32,303 nt of DNA from an uncultured Burkholderiales bacterium (GTDB lineage: Bacteria > Pseudomonadota > Gammaproteobacteria > Burkholderiales > Burkholderiaceae_C): the NCBI GenBank assembly GCA_943908475.1, contig CALTTG010000037.1:1-32303 (forward strand), written 5' to 3'. Made by a program: the position numbers and the translations under genes. Positions 1-6,331 of this stretch are shown here, piece by piece (position 1 is the stretch's first letter; every line of letters starts with the position of its first letter). The notes under the pieces are model-generated. The model did no database searches. It saw nothing but the letters and a program-made list of their open reading frames with translations, and was not told where the DNA came from.

Positions 1-88
1 GCATGGGGGCGCGGCCAACCGGGTCAGGTCGGGAACGAAGCAGCCCTAACCGTTTGCCTTCAGTGCCAGGGTTCAGGCTCGTCACCCA
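1..88 (+). ncRNA. ffs: Signal recognition particle RNA (4.5S, small bacterial type), 5' end outside the window
   Basis: The RNA scaffold of the signal recognition particle; it binds Ffh and targets membrane proteins co-translationally. The conserved domain IV is visible at 22-45: GTCAGG, then a GGAA tetraloop closed by CG/CG pairs (CGGGAACG), then AAGCAGCC on the return strand. This is the Ffh-binding hairpin with its asymmetric and symmetric loops. The flanking arm (AACCGGG with CCCTAACCGTT) and the 3' end GCTCGTCACCC fit the family; the GGGTGAC that should pair with the 3' end lies left of the window. The exact 3' end is estimated. The following T-rich stretch (89-97) probably ends transcription. 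Short reading frames across this region are not coding. Confidence 0.88.
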
Positions 89-100
89 TCTTCTTTTGTT
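89..100 (+). terminator. Probable T-rich end of ffs transcription
   Basis: TCTTCTTTTGTT directly follows the closing arm of the SRP RNA hairpin, so the RNA's own long stem plus this T-rich tail would act as an intrinsic terminator. Half of the stem is outside the window, so this cannot be verified here. Confidence 0.5.
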
Positions 101-124
101 GATGCCCTTCGCGTCGCGGTCAGA

Positions 125-145
125 CCGAACTTCCGCGAAGTTCGG
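125..145 (+). repeat. Perfect 9-bp inverted repeat in the ffs-aroB gap
   Basis: CCGAACTTC (125-133), a 3-base loop CGC, and GAAGTTCGG (137-145) form a perfect hairpin 17 bases before the aroB start. No T-run follows on either strand, so it does not look like an intrinsic terminator. It could be an operator, an mRNA leader stem or a dispersed palindromic element; nothing in the window distinguishes these. Confidence 0.6.
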
Positions 146-162
146 GGCAAGGCCCGAGACCC

Positions 163-1284
163 ATGGCATCCACGACACCCAGCCCCTCGCCCTCCGCTCC
201 GCTCGACACCACCATGGTCCGCATTGACCTGGGCGATCGCAGCTACGACATTCTGATCGGCGAAGGCTTGCTGGGCGACAGCCGCAGTTATGCAGGCGTC
301 CCGAAGTCGTCGACCGCCCTGATCGTGACCAACACGACGGTGGGGCCGCTCTACACCGCCGCCTTGCGTGCAGCCCTGCAGGGCCAGCACAAGACCGTGC
401 TGGACGTCGAGCTGCCCGATGGCGAGCAGTTCAAAGACTGGCCTGCACTGAACCAAGTGTTCACCACCTTGCTGGAAAAAGCCGCCGATCGGAAGACGGT
501 GCTGTACGCGCTGGGCGGCGGCGTGATCGGCGACATGACCGGCTTTGCCGCGGCCTGCTACATGCGAGGGGTGCCCTTCGTGCAGGTGCCCACCACCCTG
601 CTGGCACAGGTCGATTCGAGCGTGGGCGGCAAGACGGCCATCAATCACCCGGCCGGCAAGAACATGATTGGCGCCTTCTACCAGCCCCAGCGCGTGATCT
701 GTGACCTGGCCAGCCTCGACACCCTGCCTCAACGCGAACTGCTGGCCGGACTGGCCGAAGTGATCAAGTACGGGCCCATCGCCGATGCCGAGTTCCTGGG
801 CTGGCTCGAGGTCAACCTCGACCGCCTGCTGGCCCGCGACAAAGTGGCCCTGCGCCATGCCATCCAGCGCTCGTGCGAGATCAAGGCCTGGGTGGTGGGC
901 CAAGACGAAAAAGAATCGGGCCTGCGCGCCATCCTCAACTTCGGACACACCTTCGGTCACGCCATCGAGGCGGGACTGGGCTATGGCGAATGGCTGCACG
1001 GCGAAGCGGTCGGTTGCGGCATGGTCATGGCGGCCGACCTGTCGCAGCGGCTGGGCCTCATCAGCGCCGACACCTCGGCGCGCATCAGGGCCCTGGTCGA
1101 GCGCACGGGATTGCCCGTGAAGGGACCCCAGCTCGGGGCCGACCGCTACATCGAGTTGATGCAAGTGGACAAAAAGGCGGAGGCCGGCGAGATTCGCTTC
1201 GTCGTGATCGATGAACTCGGCAAAGCCAGCATGCGGCCCGCCCCCGACGCCATCGTTCGCGACGTGATTGCCGCCAACACCTGA
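163..1284 (+). CDS. aroB: 3-dehydroquinate synthase
   Basis: Second step of the shikimate pathway: NAD- and metal-dependent cyclisation of DAHP to 3-dehydroquinate in the cytoplasm. The 373 aa protein shows the glycine-rich NAD segment GGGVIGD (118-124), DSSVGGKT (151-158), a metal-ligand glutamate in LAEVIKYG, and metal-ligand histidines in NFGHTFGH (259-266) and LHGEAV. Length is normal for the family. Start choice: the ATG at 163 has only a weak purine stretch (AAGG) upstream. Family similarity begins near the ATG at 214 (MVRIDLGDRSYDI), which would give 356 aa, so the proline- and serine-rich first 17 residues are uncertain. The stop lies 19 bases before dgt, so the two are probably co-transcribed. 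Confidence 0.97.
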   Translation: MASTTPSPSPSAPLDTTMVRIDLGDRSYDILIGEGLLGDSRSYAGVPKSSTALIVTNTTVGPLYTAALRAALQGQHKTVLDVELPDGEQFKDWPALNQVFTTLLEKAADRKTVLYALGGGVIGDMTGFAAACYMRGVPFVQVPTTLLAQVDSSVGGKTAINHPAGKNMIGAFYQPQRVICDLASLDTLPQRELLAGLAEVIKYGPIADAEFLGWLEVNLDRLLARDKVALRHAIQRSCEIKAWVVGQDEKESGLRAILNFGHTFGHAIEAGLGYGEWLHGEAVGCGMVMAADLSQRLGLISADTSARIRALVERTGLPVKGPQLGADRYIELMQVDKKAEAGEIRFVVIDELGKASMRPAPDAIVRDVIAANT

Positions 1285-1303
1285 GCCGAAAGCGCACAAC
1301 ACC

Positions 1304-2431
1304 ATGTGGCTCGCCCCCTACGCCAGTCTTCCAGAACGGACTCGGGGGCGTCGTCACCCCGAGGCACCCGCCCCCACCCGCAGCGACTACCAGCGCGACC
1401 GCGACCGCATCGTGCACAGCACGGCGTTTCGGCGCCTGGTCTACAAAACCCAGGTGTTCCTCAACCACGAGGGGGACCTGTTTCGCACGCGGCTGACCCA
1501 CTCGCTGGAAGTCGCCCAACTGGGACGGTCGATTGCCCGCTCGCTGGGCCTGAACGAAGACCTGGTGGAAGCCATTGCGCTGGCGCACGACCTGGGCCAC
1601 ACGCCCTTTGGTCACGCCGGACAGGACGTGCTCAATGAGTGCATGGCCGACCACGGGGGGTTTGAGCACAACCTGCAATCGTTGCGGGTGGTCGATGCGC
1701 TGGAAGAGCGCTACCCCGCCTTCGATGGGCTCAACCTGAGCTTCGAGACCCGCGAGGGGGTGCTCAAGCACTGCTCGCGACGCCATGCAGAAGCGCTGGA
1801 AGCGGTCGAGCCCCAAGGCGTGGCGCGCCGCTTTCTGGACAACACCCAGCCCAGCCTGGAGGCGCAGTTGTGCAACCTGGCCGATGAAATCGCCTACAAC
1901 GCGCACGACATCGACGACGGGGTTCGCTCCGGACTGGTGACGCTGGAGCAGTTTGACGAGGTGCCCCTGTTCGCGCGGTTTCGCGAAGACACCCTCAAAG
2001 AGCACCCGCAAGCGCGCGGTCGTCGCCTCTTGTTCGACAGCATTCGCCGCATGCTGTCGCAGCAGGTGTATGACGTGATCGACGCCACGCGCAGTCGCAT
2101 CGCCGACCACATGCCGGTGTCGGCCGATGAGGCGCGCCGCTGTCCGCCCCTGGTGCGGTTTTCCGGCGAAATGCGCGAAGCCAGCACGCACCTCAAAAAG
2201 TTCCTGTTCCGAGAGCTGTATCGTCACCCTCGGGTCAATGAGACCACGGCTCACGCCAAACTCGTGCTGACCGAATTGTTCCAGGCCTATGTGGCGGCGC
2301 CCCAGGAAATGCAGACGGGCTTTGCCCAGCGAGAGGACCTGCACCGTGCCGTAGCGGACTACATCGCCGGCATGACCGACCGCTTTGCCGTGCGCGAGCA
2401 CGAGCGACTCACCGGCCGCAAGGTGTTCTGA
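1304..2431 (+). CDS. dgt: dGTP triphosphohydrolase-like HD-domain protein
   Basis: HD-superfamily enzyme of the deoxyguanosinetriphosphate triphosphohydrolase type, hydrolysing dNTPs to deoxynucleosides and triphosphate. The 375 aa product has the family N-terminus (SDYQRDRDRIVHSTAFRRL), metal-binding RTRLTHSLEV (61-70) and AHDLGHTPFGH (94-104), and a downstream NLADEIAYNAHDIDDG block that supplies the last metal ligand. The ATG at 1304 is preferred over the in-frame ATG at 1268, because 1268 lies inside aroB and homology starts at MWLAPYA. No clear ribosome binding site is seen; translation may depend on coupling to aroB. Substrate specificity cannot be read from sequence. Confidence 0.93.
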   Translation: MWLAPYASLPERTRGRRHPEAPAPTRSDYQRDRDRIVHSTAFRRLVYKTQVFLNHEGDLFRTRLTHSLEVAQLGRSIARSLGLNEDLVEAIALAHDLGHTPFGHAGQDVLNECMADHGGFEHNLQSLRVVDALEERYPAFDGLNLSFETREGVLKHCSRRHAEALEAVEPQGVARRFLDNTQPSLEAQLCNLADEIAYNAHDIDDGVRSGLVTLEQFDEVPLFARFREDTLKEHPQARGRRLLFDSIRRMLSQQVYDVIDATRSRIADHMPVSADEARRCPPLVRFSGEMREASTHLKKFLFRELYRHPRVNETTAHAKLVLTELFQAYVAAPQEMQTGFAQREDLHRAVADYIAGMTDRFAVREHERLTGRKVF

Positions 2432-2435
2432 CGCG

Positions 2436-3485
2436 ATGGCCACTCACACCCTGGGCCTGGTGATGATCGTGCGCAACGAAGCCCGTGGGCTCGCGCGCTG
2501 CCTGGAGAGTGTCCGCCCCTGGGTGGACGACCTGCTGGTGCTGGACACGGGCTCGACCGATGACAGCGTGGCCATTGCGCGTCAGCACGGCGCACGCGTG
2601 GCCCATTTTGAATGGGTGAACGATTTTTCAGCGGCCCGCAACGCAGCCTTGGCCCTGAGCCCATGCGATTGGCAGCTGGTGCTCGATGGTGACGAGTGGC
2701 TGGTGGCGGGGGGGCCGGCCTTGCGGGCCCTGAAACACCAGGCGCCAACCTTCGTCGGGCGTGTGGCTGTGAACAGTGTGTTCGACCAGACGGGCGCGGC
2801 CGAGCCCGTGCACGCCAGCAGCCACCTGCCCCGCCTCCTGCCCCGAGGTTGCCGCTACGAAGGCCGCATCCACGAGCAGCCCGTCTTCGACGGGCCTCGG
2901 CACACCTTGACCGCCATCGAAGTGGCGCACGACGGCTACCTGCCCACCCAAATGCAGGCCAAGGGCGATCGCAACCGACAGCTGCTGACCTTGGCGGTGG
3001 AGGAGCACCCGGGTGATGCTTACCTGCACTACCAACTGGGCAAAGACCACGAGGTGCACGACCGCTTCGCCCTGGCCCTGCCCTGCTATGCGCAGGCCTT
3101 GTCGCTGCTGGGCCCCCACGCAGGCCGACAACCGGGCTGGCGACACGACCTGATCTTGCGGACCTTGTTCACGCTGAAAGCGCAGGGCCAGGTGGCCGAT
3201 GCCGTGGACTTGGCCCAAGCCGAAATGCCCCACTGGTCAGACTCGCCCGATTTCTACTTTGTGCTGGGTGATGTCTTGCTGGACCATGCCGTGGCCCATC
3301 CGGCGCAGGCCCACGAGGTCTTGCCCATGATCCGAGCCGCGTGGGACCAATGCCTGCTGATCGGCGAGAACCCGGCCCTGGAAGGCTCGGTACAGGGACG
3401 AGGCAGTCACCTCGCTCAACAGCAATTGGCCTTGCTCGACCAGGTGGTGGCTTCGCTGTCTGACGTGTTGCCGCCGTCGCGCTGA
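2436..3485 (+). CDS. Family 2 glycosyltransferase with C-terminal helical repeat region
   Basis: A 349 aa GT-A fold glycosyltransferase. The N-terminus carries the nucleotide-sugar fold signature (LGLVMIVRNEARGLARCL, then LVLDTGSTDDS at 34-44), the NDFSAARNAAL segment, and DGDEW at 84-88 as the DXD-type metal site. The C-terminal half, from about residue 190 (HPGDAYLHYQLGKDHEVHDRFALALPCYAQAL), looks like tetratricopeptide helices, an architecture found in several bacterial glycosyltransferases of this group. The ATG at 2436 lies 4 bases after the dgt stop. The gene converges on the minus-strand glycan block, only 12 bases from its last gene, so it may act in the same glycan pathway; donor and acceptor are unknown. 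Confidence 0.85.
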   Translation: MATHTLGLVMIVRNEARGLARCLESVRPWVDDLLVLDTGSTDDSVAIARQHGARVAHFEWVNDFSAARNAALALSPCDWQLVLDGDEWLVAGGPALRALKHQAPTFVGRVAVNSVFDQTGAAEPVHASSHLPRLLPRGCRYEGRIHEQPVFDGPRHTLTAIEVAHDGYLPTQMQAKGDRNRQLLTLAVEEHPGDAYLHYQLGKDHEVHDRFALALPCYAQALSLLGPHAGRQPGWRHDLILRTLFTLKAQGQVADAVDLAQAEMPHWSDSPDFYFVLGDVLLDHAVAHPAQAHEVLPMIRAAWDQCLLIGENPALEGSVQGRGSHLAQQQLALLDQVVASLSDVLPPSR

Positions 3486-3497
3486 GTTCCAGGGACC

Positions 3498-4238
3498 TCA
3501 GGCGGCCGTCATGGCCTGCGGCGCTGGTTGGGCCAGGAATGCCCGCCACGGTTGGGCCCCCGACACGATCTGAGCCGCGCCCTCACGCCCCAGATTGGCC
3601 ACCAGATCCAGCCCCGTGACATGGGGGTCGAACGCACCGTGTTGCTGCACGTAGGGCCGACGCTGGTAATCCATGTAGCGCACCTCGATGCCAGCGCGTT
3701 CGAAGCGTTCGTGATCGAGGTAGTTGCGAGCGCCGTGGCCGGTGAGGTAGGTGCTGGCGCCCACGGCACGGCACAACCCCAACAGCCTCTCGCTGCTGGC
3801 CCCTGGCACGTCAAATTCGTGGGCGTGACACCAATGGGTGGCATCGCTCAGCGAGAAGTAATCGGCCAGCGCCCGCATGGACTGGCGAGACACGTCGGCC
3901 AGGGTGTCGGCAGGCTGGGACCAGACCGAATCGGCCAGCGCCAACATGTCATCGCGCGCGGGTGCATGGCGATACGCTTGGCGCAACACCTCGCGGTGCT
4001 GGCTGCGCCAGTCGACTCGCTCATCGACCCGGGTCTCATCAATCCGCTGGCCTTGGTGCTTGTCCCGCAAAGGCACGGTGAGCCAACGAGCCCCCTGTGC
4101 CGTCTTGACCTGCACCCGGTTGTAAAAGCCCCGAGCCAGCTGCACATCGTCGTAGTGCATGAACACATCGGCCAGCCGGATCTGCTCGAGCATTCCCACC
4201 CAGGGAAAGTACATCGACTGCGAGATGACCAGGTTCAT
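3498..4238 (-). CDS. WbqC-like family protein
   Basis: A 246 aa protein of the WbqC family, found in many O-antigen, capsule and flagellar glycan clusters without a firmly established reaction. Family features seen: an N-terminal ISQSMYFPWVGMLEQI stretch, the DVQLARGFYNRVQVKTAQG segment (49 onward in approximate position), and the late segment TYLTGHGARNYLD followed by VRYMDYQRRPYVQQHGAF. Members have been suggested to modify amino sugars, which would suit the DegT aminotransferase upstream, but that is inference. It is the last gene of the minus-strand block; its ATG overlaps the stop of the preceding nucleotidyltransferase gene by 4 bases (ATGA), implying translational coupling. No clear terminator was found between it and the convergent glycosyltransferase gene. 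Confidence 0.85.
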   Translation of the reverse strand: MNLVISQSMYFPWVGMLEQIRLADVFMHYDDVQLARGFYNRVQVKTAQGARWLTVPLRDKHQGQRIDETRVDERVDWRSQHREVLRQAYRHAPARDDMLALADSVWSQPADTLADVSRQSMRALADYFSLSDATHWCHAHEFDVPGASSERLLGLCRAVGASTYLTGHGARNYLDHERFERAGIEVRYMDYQRRPYVQQHGAFDPHVTGLDLVANLGREGAAQIVSGAQPWRAFLAQPAPQAMTAA

Positions 4239-4975
4239 GCGGCACGTCCTGCCGAGTGCTCACGCTGAACAGCGGCCAGATCATCTGGGTTGTCAAACTC
4301 GGACCAAAAGCCCCGATAGGGCAAGACCTTGACCTTCGAATGCCCCCCGGCAACCAGGGCACCGAGCATGCCCGTCATGTGCGTGGTGCGAGCCTGCTCA
4401 GGCGGCAAGGCGTCGAACCAACGTTTCACGCGCGCCCAGCCCGGCGGGGTGAACTTGAGCAGGCCCATGTACTGCCCCATCACGTCGCTCACGGTTTGGG
4501 GCTTTTGACCGATGGCCGTGAGGTGGCCCGAGGCATCGAACTCGAAGGTTTCGGCGTCCAACAGGGGGTCGCCGAAGCGACGGGTCCACAGCGACAACCA
4601 ATGCTCGTCATAGGTGATGGCGATGTCGTCGGAACACGCCATCAAGGTTCGGATGGCTTCGGCGTCGTAGACGATGTCGGAATAGCTGACGATGCAATCG
4701 TCTTGGGCCAACCAGGCCTGCGCCGCACACAAGGAGCTCAGCATTTGCGTGTGGGCCCAGTCGGGGTTGTGGAACGGCGTCACACCCTGACGGATCAACA
4801 ATTCGTGCCGGTAGCCGGTGACGATGCCAATGTCGGTGATGCCCGCCTCGCGCAATGCACCCAGCTGCCAGTCCAGCAAGGCACGGCCCTCGAATTCGAT
4901 GAGGCACTTGGGCTGCTGATCGGTGAGTCCCTTCATGCGGCTGCCGCGTCCAGCGGCAAGGATGATGGCTTTCAT
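4235..4975 (-). CDS. Nucleotidyltransferase, probable CTP:phosphoglutamine cytidylyltransferase (Cj1416-like)
   Basis: Sugar-nucleotidyltransferase fold, 246 aa: LAAGRGSRM (6-14) is the NTP-binding loop, PKCL (22-25) supplies the lysine, and SYSDIVYD (97-104) gives a metal-binding aspartate. By itself it could activate a sugar phosphate or phosphocholine (LicC-like). Context decides: it lies in a run with a glutamine amidotransferase, a glutamine-kinase-like protein and a methyltransferase, the order of Campylobacter jejuni Cj1416-Cj1419. Cj1416 joins L-glutamine phosphate and CTP to give CDP-L-glutamine. I infer the same reaction here. It overlaps both neighbours by 4 bases. Confidence is high for the fold and moderate for the substrate. 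Confidence 0.78.
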   Translation of the reverse strand: MKAIILAAGRGSRMKGLTDQQPKCLIEFEGRALLDWQLGALREAGITDIGIVTGYRHELLIRQGVTPFHNPDWAHTQMLSSLCAAQAWLAQDDCIVSYSDIVYDAEAIRTLMACSDDIAITYDEHWLSLWTRRFGDPLLDAETFEFDASGHLTAIGQKPQTVSDVMGQYMGLLKFTPPGWARVKRWFDALPPEQARTTHMTGMLGALVAGGHSKVKVLPYRGFWSEFDNPDDLAAVQREHSAGRAA

Positions 4976-5757
4976 GGCAATTCGTCGGCGTAGGTTTGTC
5001 GCAGGAAATCATCGAGGCGGTAGGGGCTGCGAAACGACAACAAGCGGGGGTTGCGGCGTCCCGGCTTGCCGTAACGCAAAGGCTGTCCGGTTTGCCAGTC
5101 CAGCACCTGCCCGCCTGCGGCCTCGAGCACCGCCTGCCCAGCTGCAGTGTCCCACTCGGAGCTGCCCACCAATCGCGGGAACACATCGACTTCTGCCGCC
5201 GCCAAGAGCCCGTACTTGAGGGCCGATCCCACAGCAACACGTTGGGCAATGCGGTTGTGCTGCGCGAACACGTCGACATCTGGGTGGTCGTGAAAGCGGC
5301 TCACGGCCATCCGGCACCCCAGCGAGGCCGGGTGAGCCACCAGGTCTTCAGAACGCCCCGATGCCACCCGTCGGGCACCCATGTCGCGTCCGCCGATGTA
5401 CAGGGTGTCGGACGCCGGCGCGAGCACCACCCCCAGCACCGGCTGACCCTGGTCGACCAAGGCGATGTTGACCGTGAATTCGCCATTGCCGGCCAGGAAA
5501 TCCTTGGTGCCATCGAGCGGGTCCACCAGCCAGTATTGCGGCGCGGCCATGTGCAGATGCTCGCCCTCTTCCGACACCACCGGCCAGGGGGTGTCGCGCA
5601 GAGCGGCCATGATGCGCCGATGCGCCGCCTGATCGGCCAGGGTCAAGGGTGAACCATCGTCTTTGTGCGCGACGTCAAGCGGCGTGTCCACGTGTCGGAG
5701 GATGTCCTCGCCAGCCTGTCGGGCGGCGCGCTCGGCCAGGTTCAACCACTCACGCAT
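4972..5757 (-). CDS. cysQ: CysQ-like 3'(2'),5'-bisphosphate nucleotidase / inositol monophosphatase family
   Basis: A 261 aa member of the lithium-sensitive phosphatase superfamily, with VSEE (61-64), the metal-site signature WLVDPLDGTKDF (76-87), and late GSSEWDTAAGQAVLEAAGG. CysQ enzymes remove the 3'-phosphate of PAP. Here the gene sits between the probable cytidylyltransferase and the amidohydrolase of a phosphoramidate pathway whose donor carries a 3'-phosphate on cytidine. I infer that it recycles 3'-phospho-CMP released by the transferase, or trims the donor. A longer in-frame reading begins at 5931, but those extra 58 residues are out-of-frame sequence of the upstream gene; the ATG at 5757 (MREWLNLAERAA) fits the family. 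Starts 8 bases inside the upstream gene. Confidence 0.88.
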   Translation of the reverse strand: MREWLNLAERAARQAGEDILRHVDTPLDVAHKDDGSPLTLADQAAHRRIMAALRDTPWPVVSEEGEHLHMAAPQYWLVDPLDGTKDFLAGNGEFTVNIALVDQGQPVLGVVLAPASDTLYIGGRDMGARRVASGRSEDLVAHPASLGCRMAVSRFHDHPDVDVFAQHNRIAQRVAVGSALKYGLLAAAEVDVFPRLVGSSEWDTAAGQAVLEAAGGQVLDWQTGQPLRYGKPGRRNPRLLSFRSPYRLDDFLRQTYADELP

Positions 5758-6331
5758 GGAACAGCTCCTTGAGGCGCAGCAGGTCGTGCTCGGCAAACTG
5801 GGGCTCGCGCTCGGGGTGCCACATCCATCCCTGCCAGGGCAGTTGCCGGTGGGCCATGGCCTCGATTTCACCGTCTTCGCTGCGGGCCAGCACCTCAAAG
5901 CCTGCGGGGCAGTCGGCCAGGGCCAACCCATGGTAGCTGTTCACTTCCGCCTGGATGCGCCCTTGCAGTTGGTGCCGGGTGCGCACATGGCCCGTCACGG
6001 GGTGCAGGGTGGCCCCCGCCCAGTGGGCCATCAATTGCATGCCCCGACACAGGCCGAGCACCGGCAGACCATGCGCTTGGGCATGCGCCAACAAGGCCAT
6101 CTCGGTGCGATCGCGCTCCGGACACTGGCCGATGTCATGGCCCCCGGACAACACCACGGCCTGCGGGGTCACGCGGCCCAACCACGTTGGCAAATCCACC
6201 ACGTTGGGCACGGGCACAGGCACCAAGCCCGCGTGCAGCAGCCAGCTGACCAGACGCTGGTCGAGTGCATCGCGGCGCTCACCGCGTTCAGGCCATTCGT
6301 CCACCCGTTGACTGACGGCCACCAACATCAT
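5750..6331 (-). CDS. Class I glutamine amidotransferase, probable gamma-glutamyl-CDP-amidate hydrolase (Cj1417-like)
   Basis: A 193 aa class I glutamine amidotransferase or peptidase C26-like hydrolase with a full catalytic triad: Cys95 in GLCRGMQ, His172 and Glu174 in WHPERE. Oxyanion segment SGGHDIG (62-68) and NSYHG (131-135) are also present. It has no fused synthetase domain. In Campylobacter jejuni the free-standing amidotransferase Cj1417 cleaves CDP-L-glutamine (gamma-glutamyl-CDP-amidate) to cytidine diphosphoramidate and glutamate, and here the gene is likewise next to the glutamine-kinase-like gene, overlapping it by 4 bases. A gamma-glutamyl-GABA hydrolase role (PuuD-like) is possible from motifs alone but fits the context poorly. 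Confidence 0.83.
   Translation of the reverse strand: MMLVAVSQRVDEWPERGERRDALDQRLVSWLLHAGLVPVPVPNVVDLPTWLGRVTPQAVVLSGGHDIGQCPERDRTEMALLAHAQAHGLPVLGLCRGMQLMAHWAGATLHPVTGHVRTRHQLQGRIQAEVNSYHGLALADCPAGFEVLARSEDGEIEAMAHRQLPWQGWMWHPEREPQFAEHDLLRLKELFHA

Noticed and set aside
1..102. C-terminus of aroK or another upstream protein
   Set aside because: The first 88 bases match SRP RNA domain IV (GTCAGG, GGAA tetraloop, AGCAGCC), so short frames here are not coding.
82..1305. A 407-codon minus-strand frame opposite aroB
   Set aside because: Antisense frame kept open by high GC at third positions; no family motifs, while aroB on the other strand is unambiguous.
1085..2443. A 452-codon minus-strand frame opposite dgt
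   Set aside because: Composition-driven antisense frame with no recognisable domain; overlaps both aroB and dgt.
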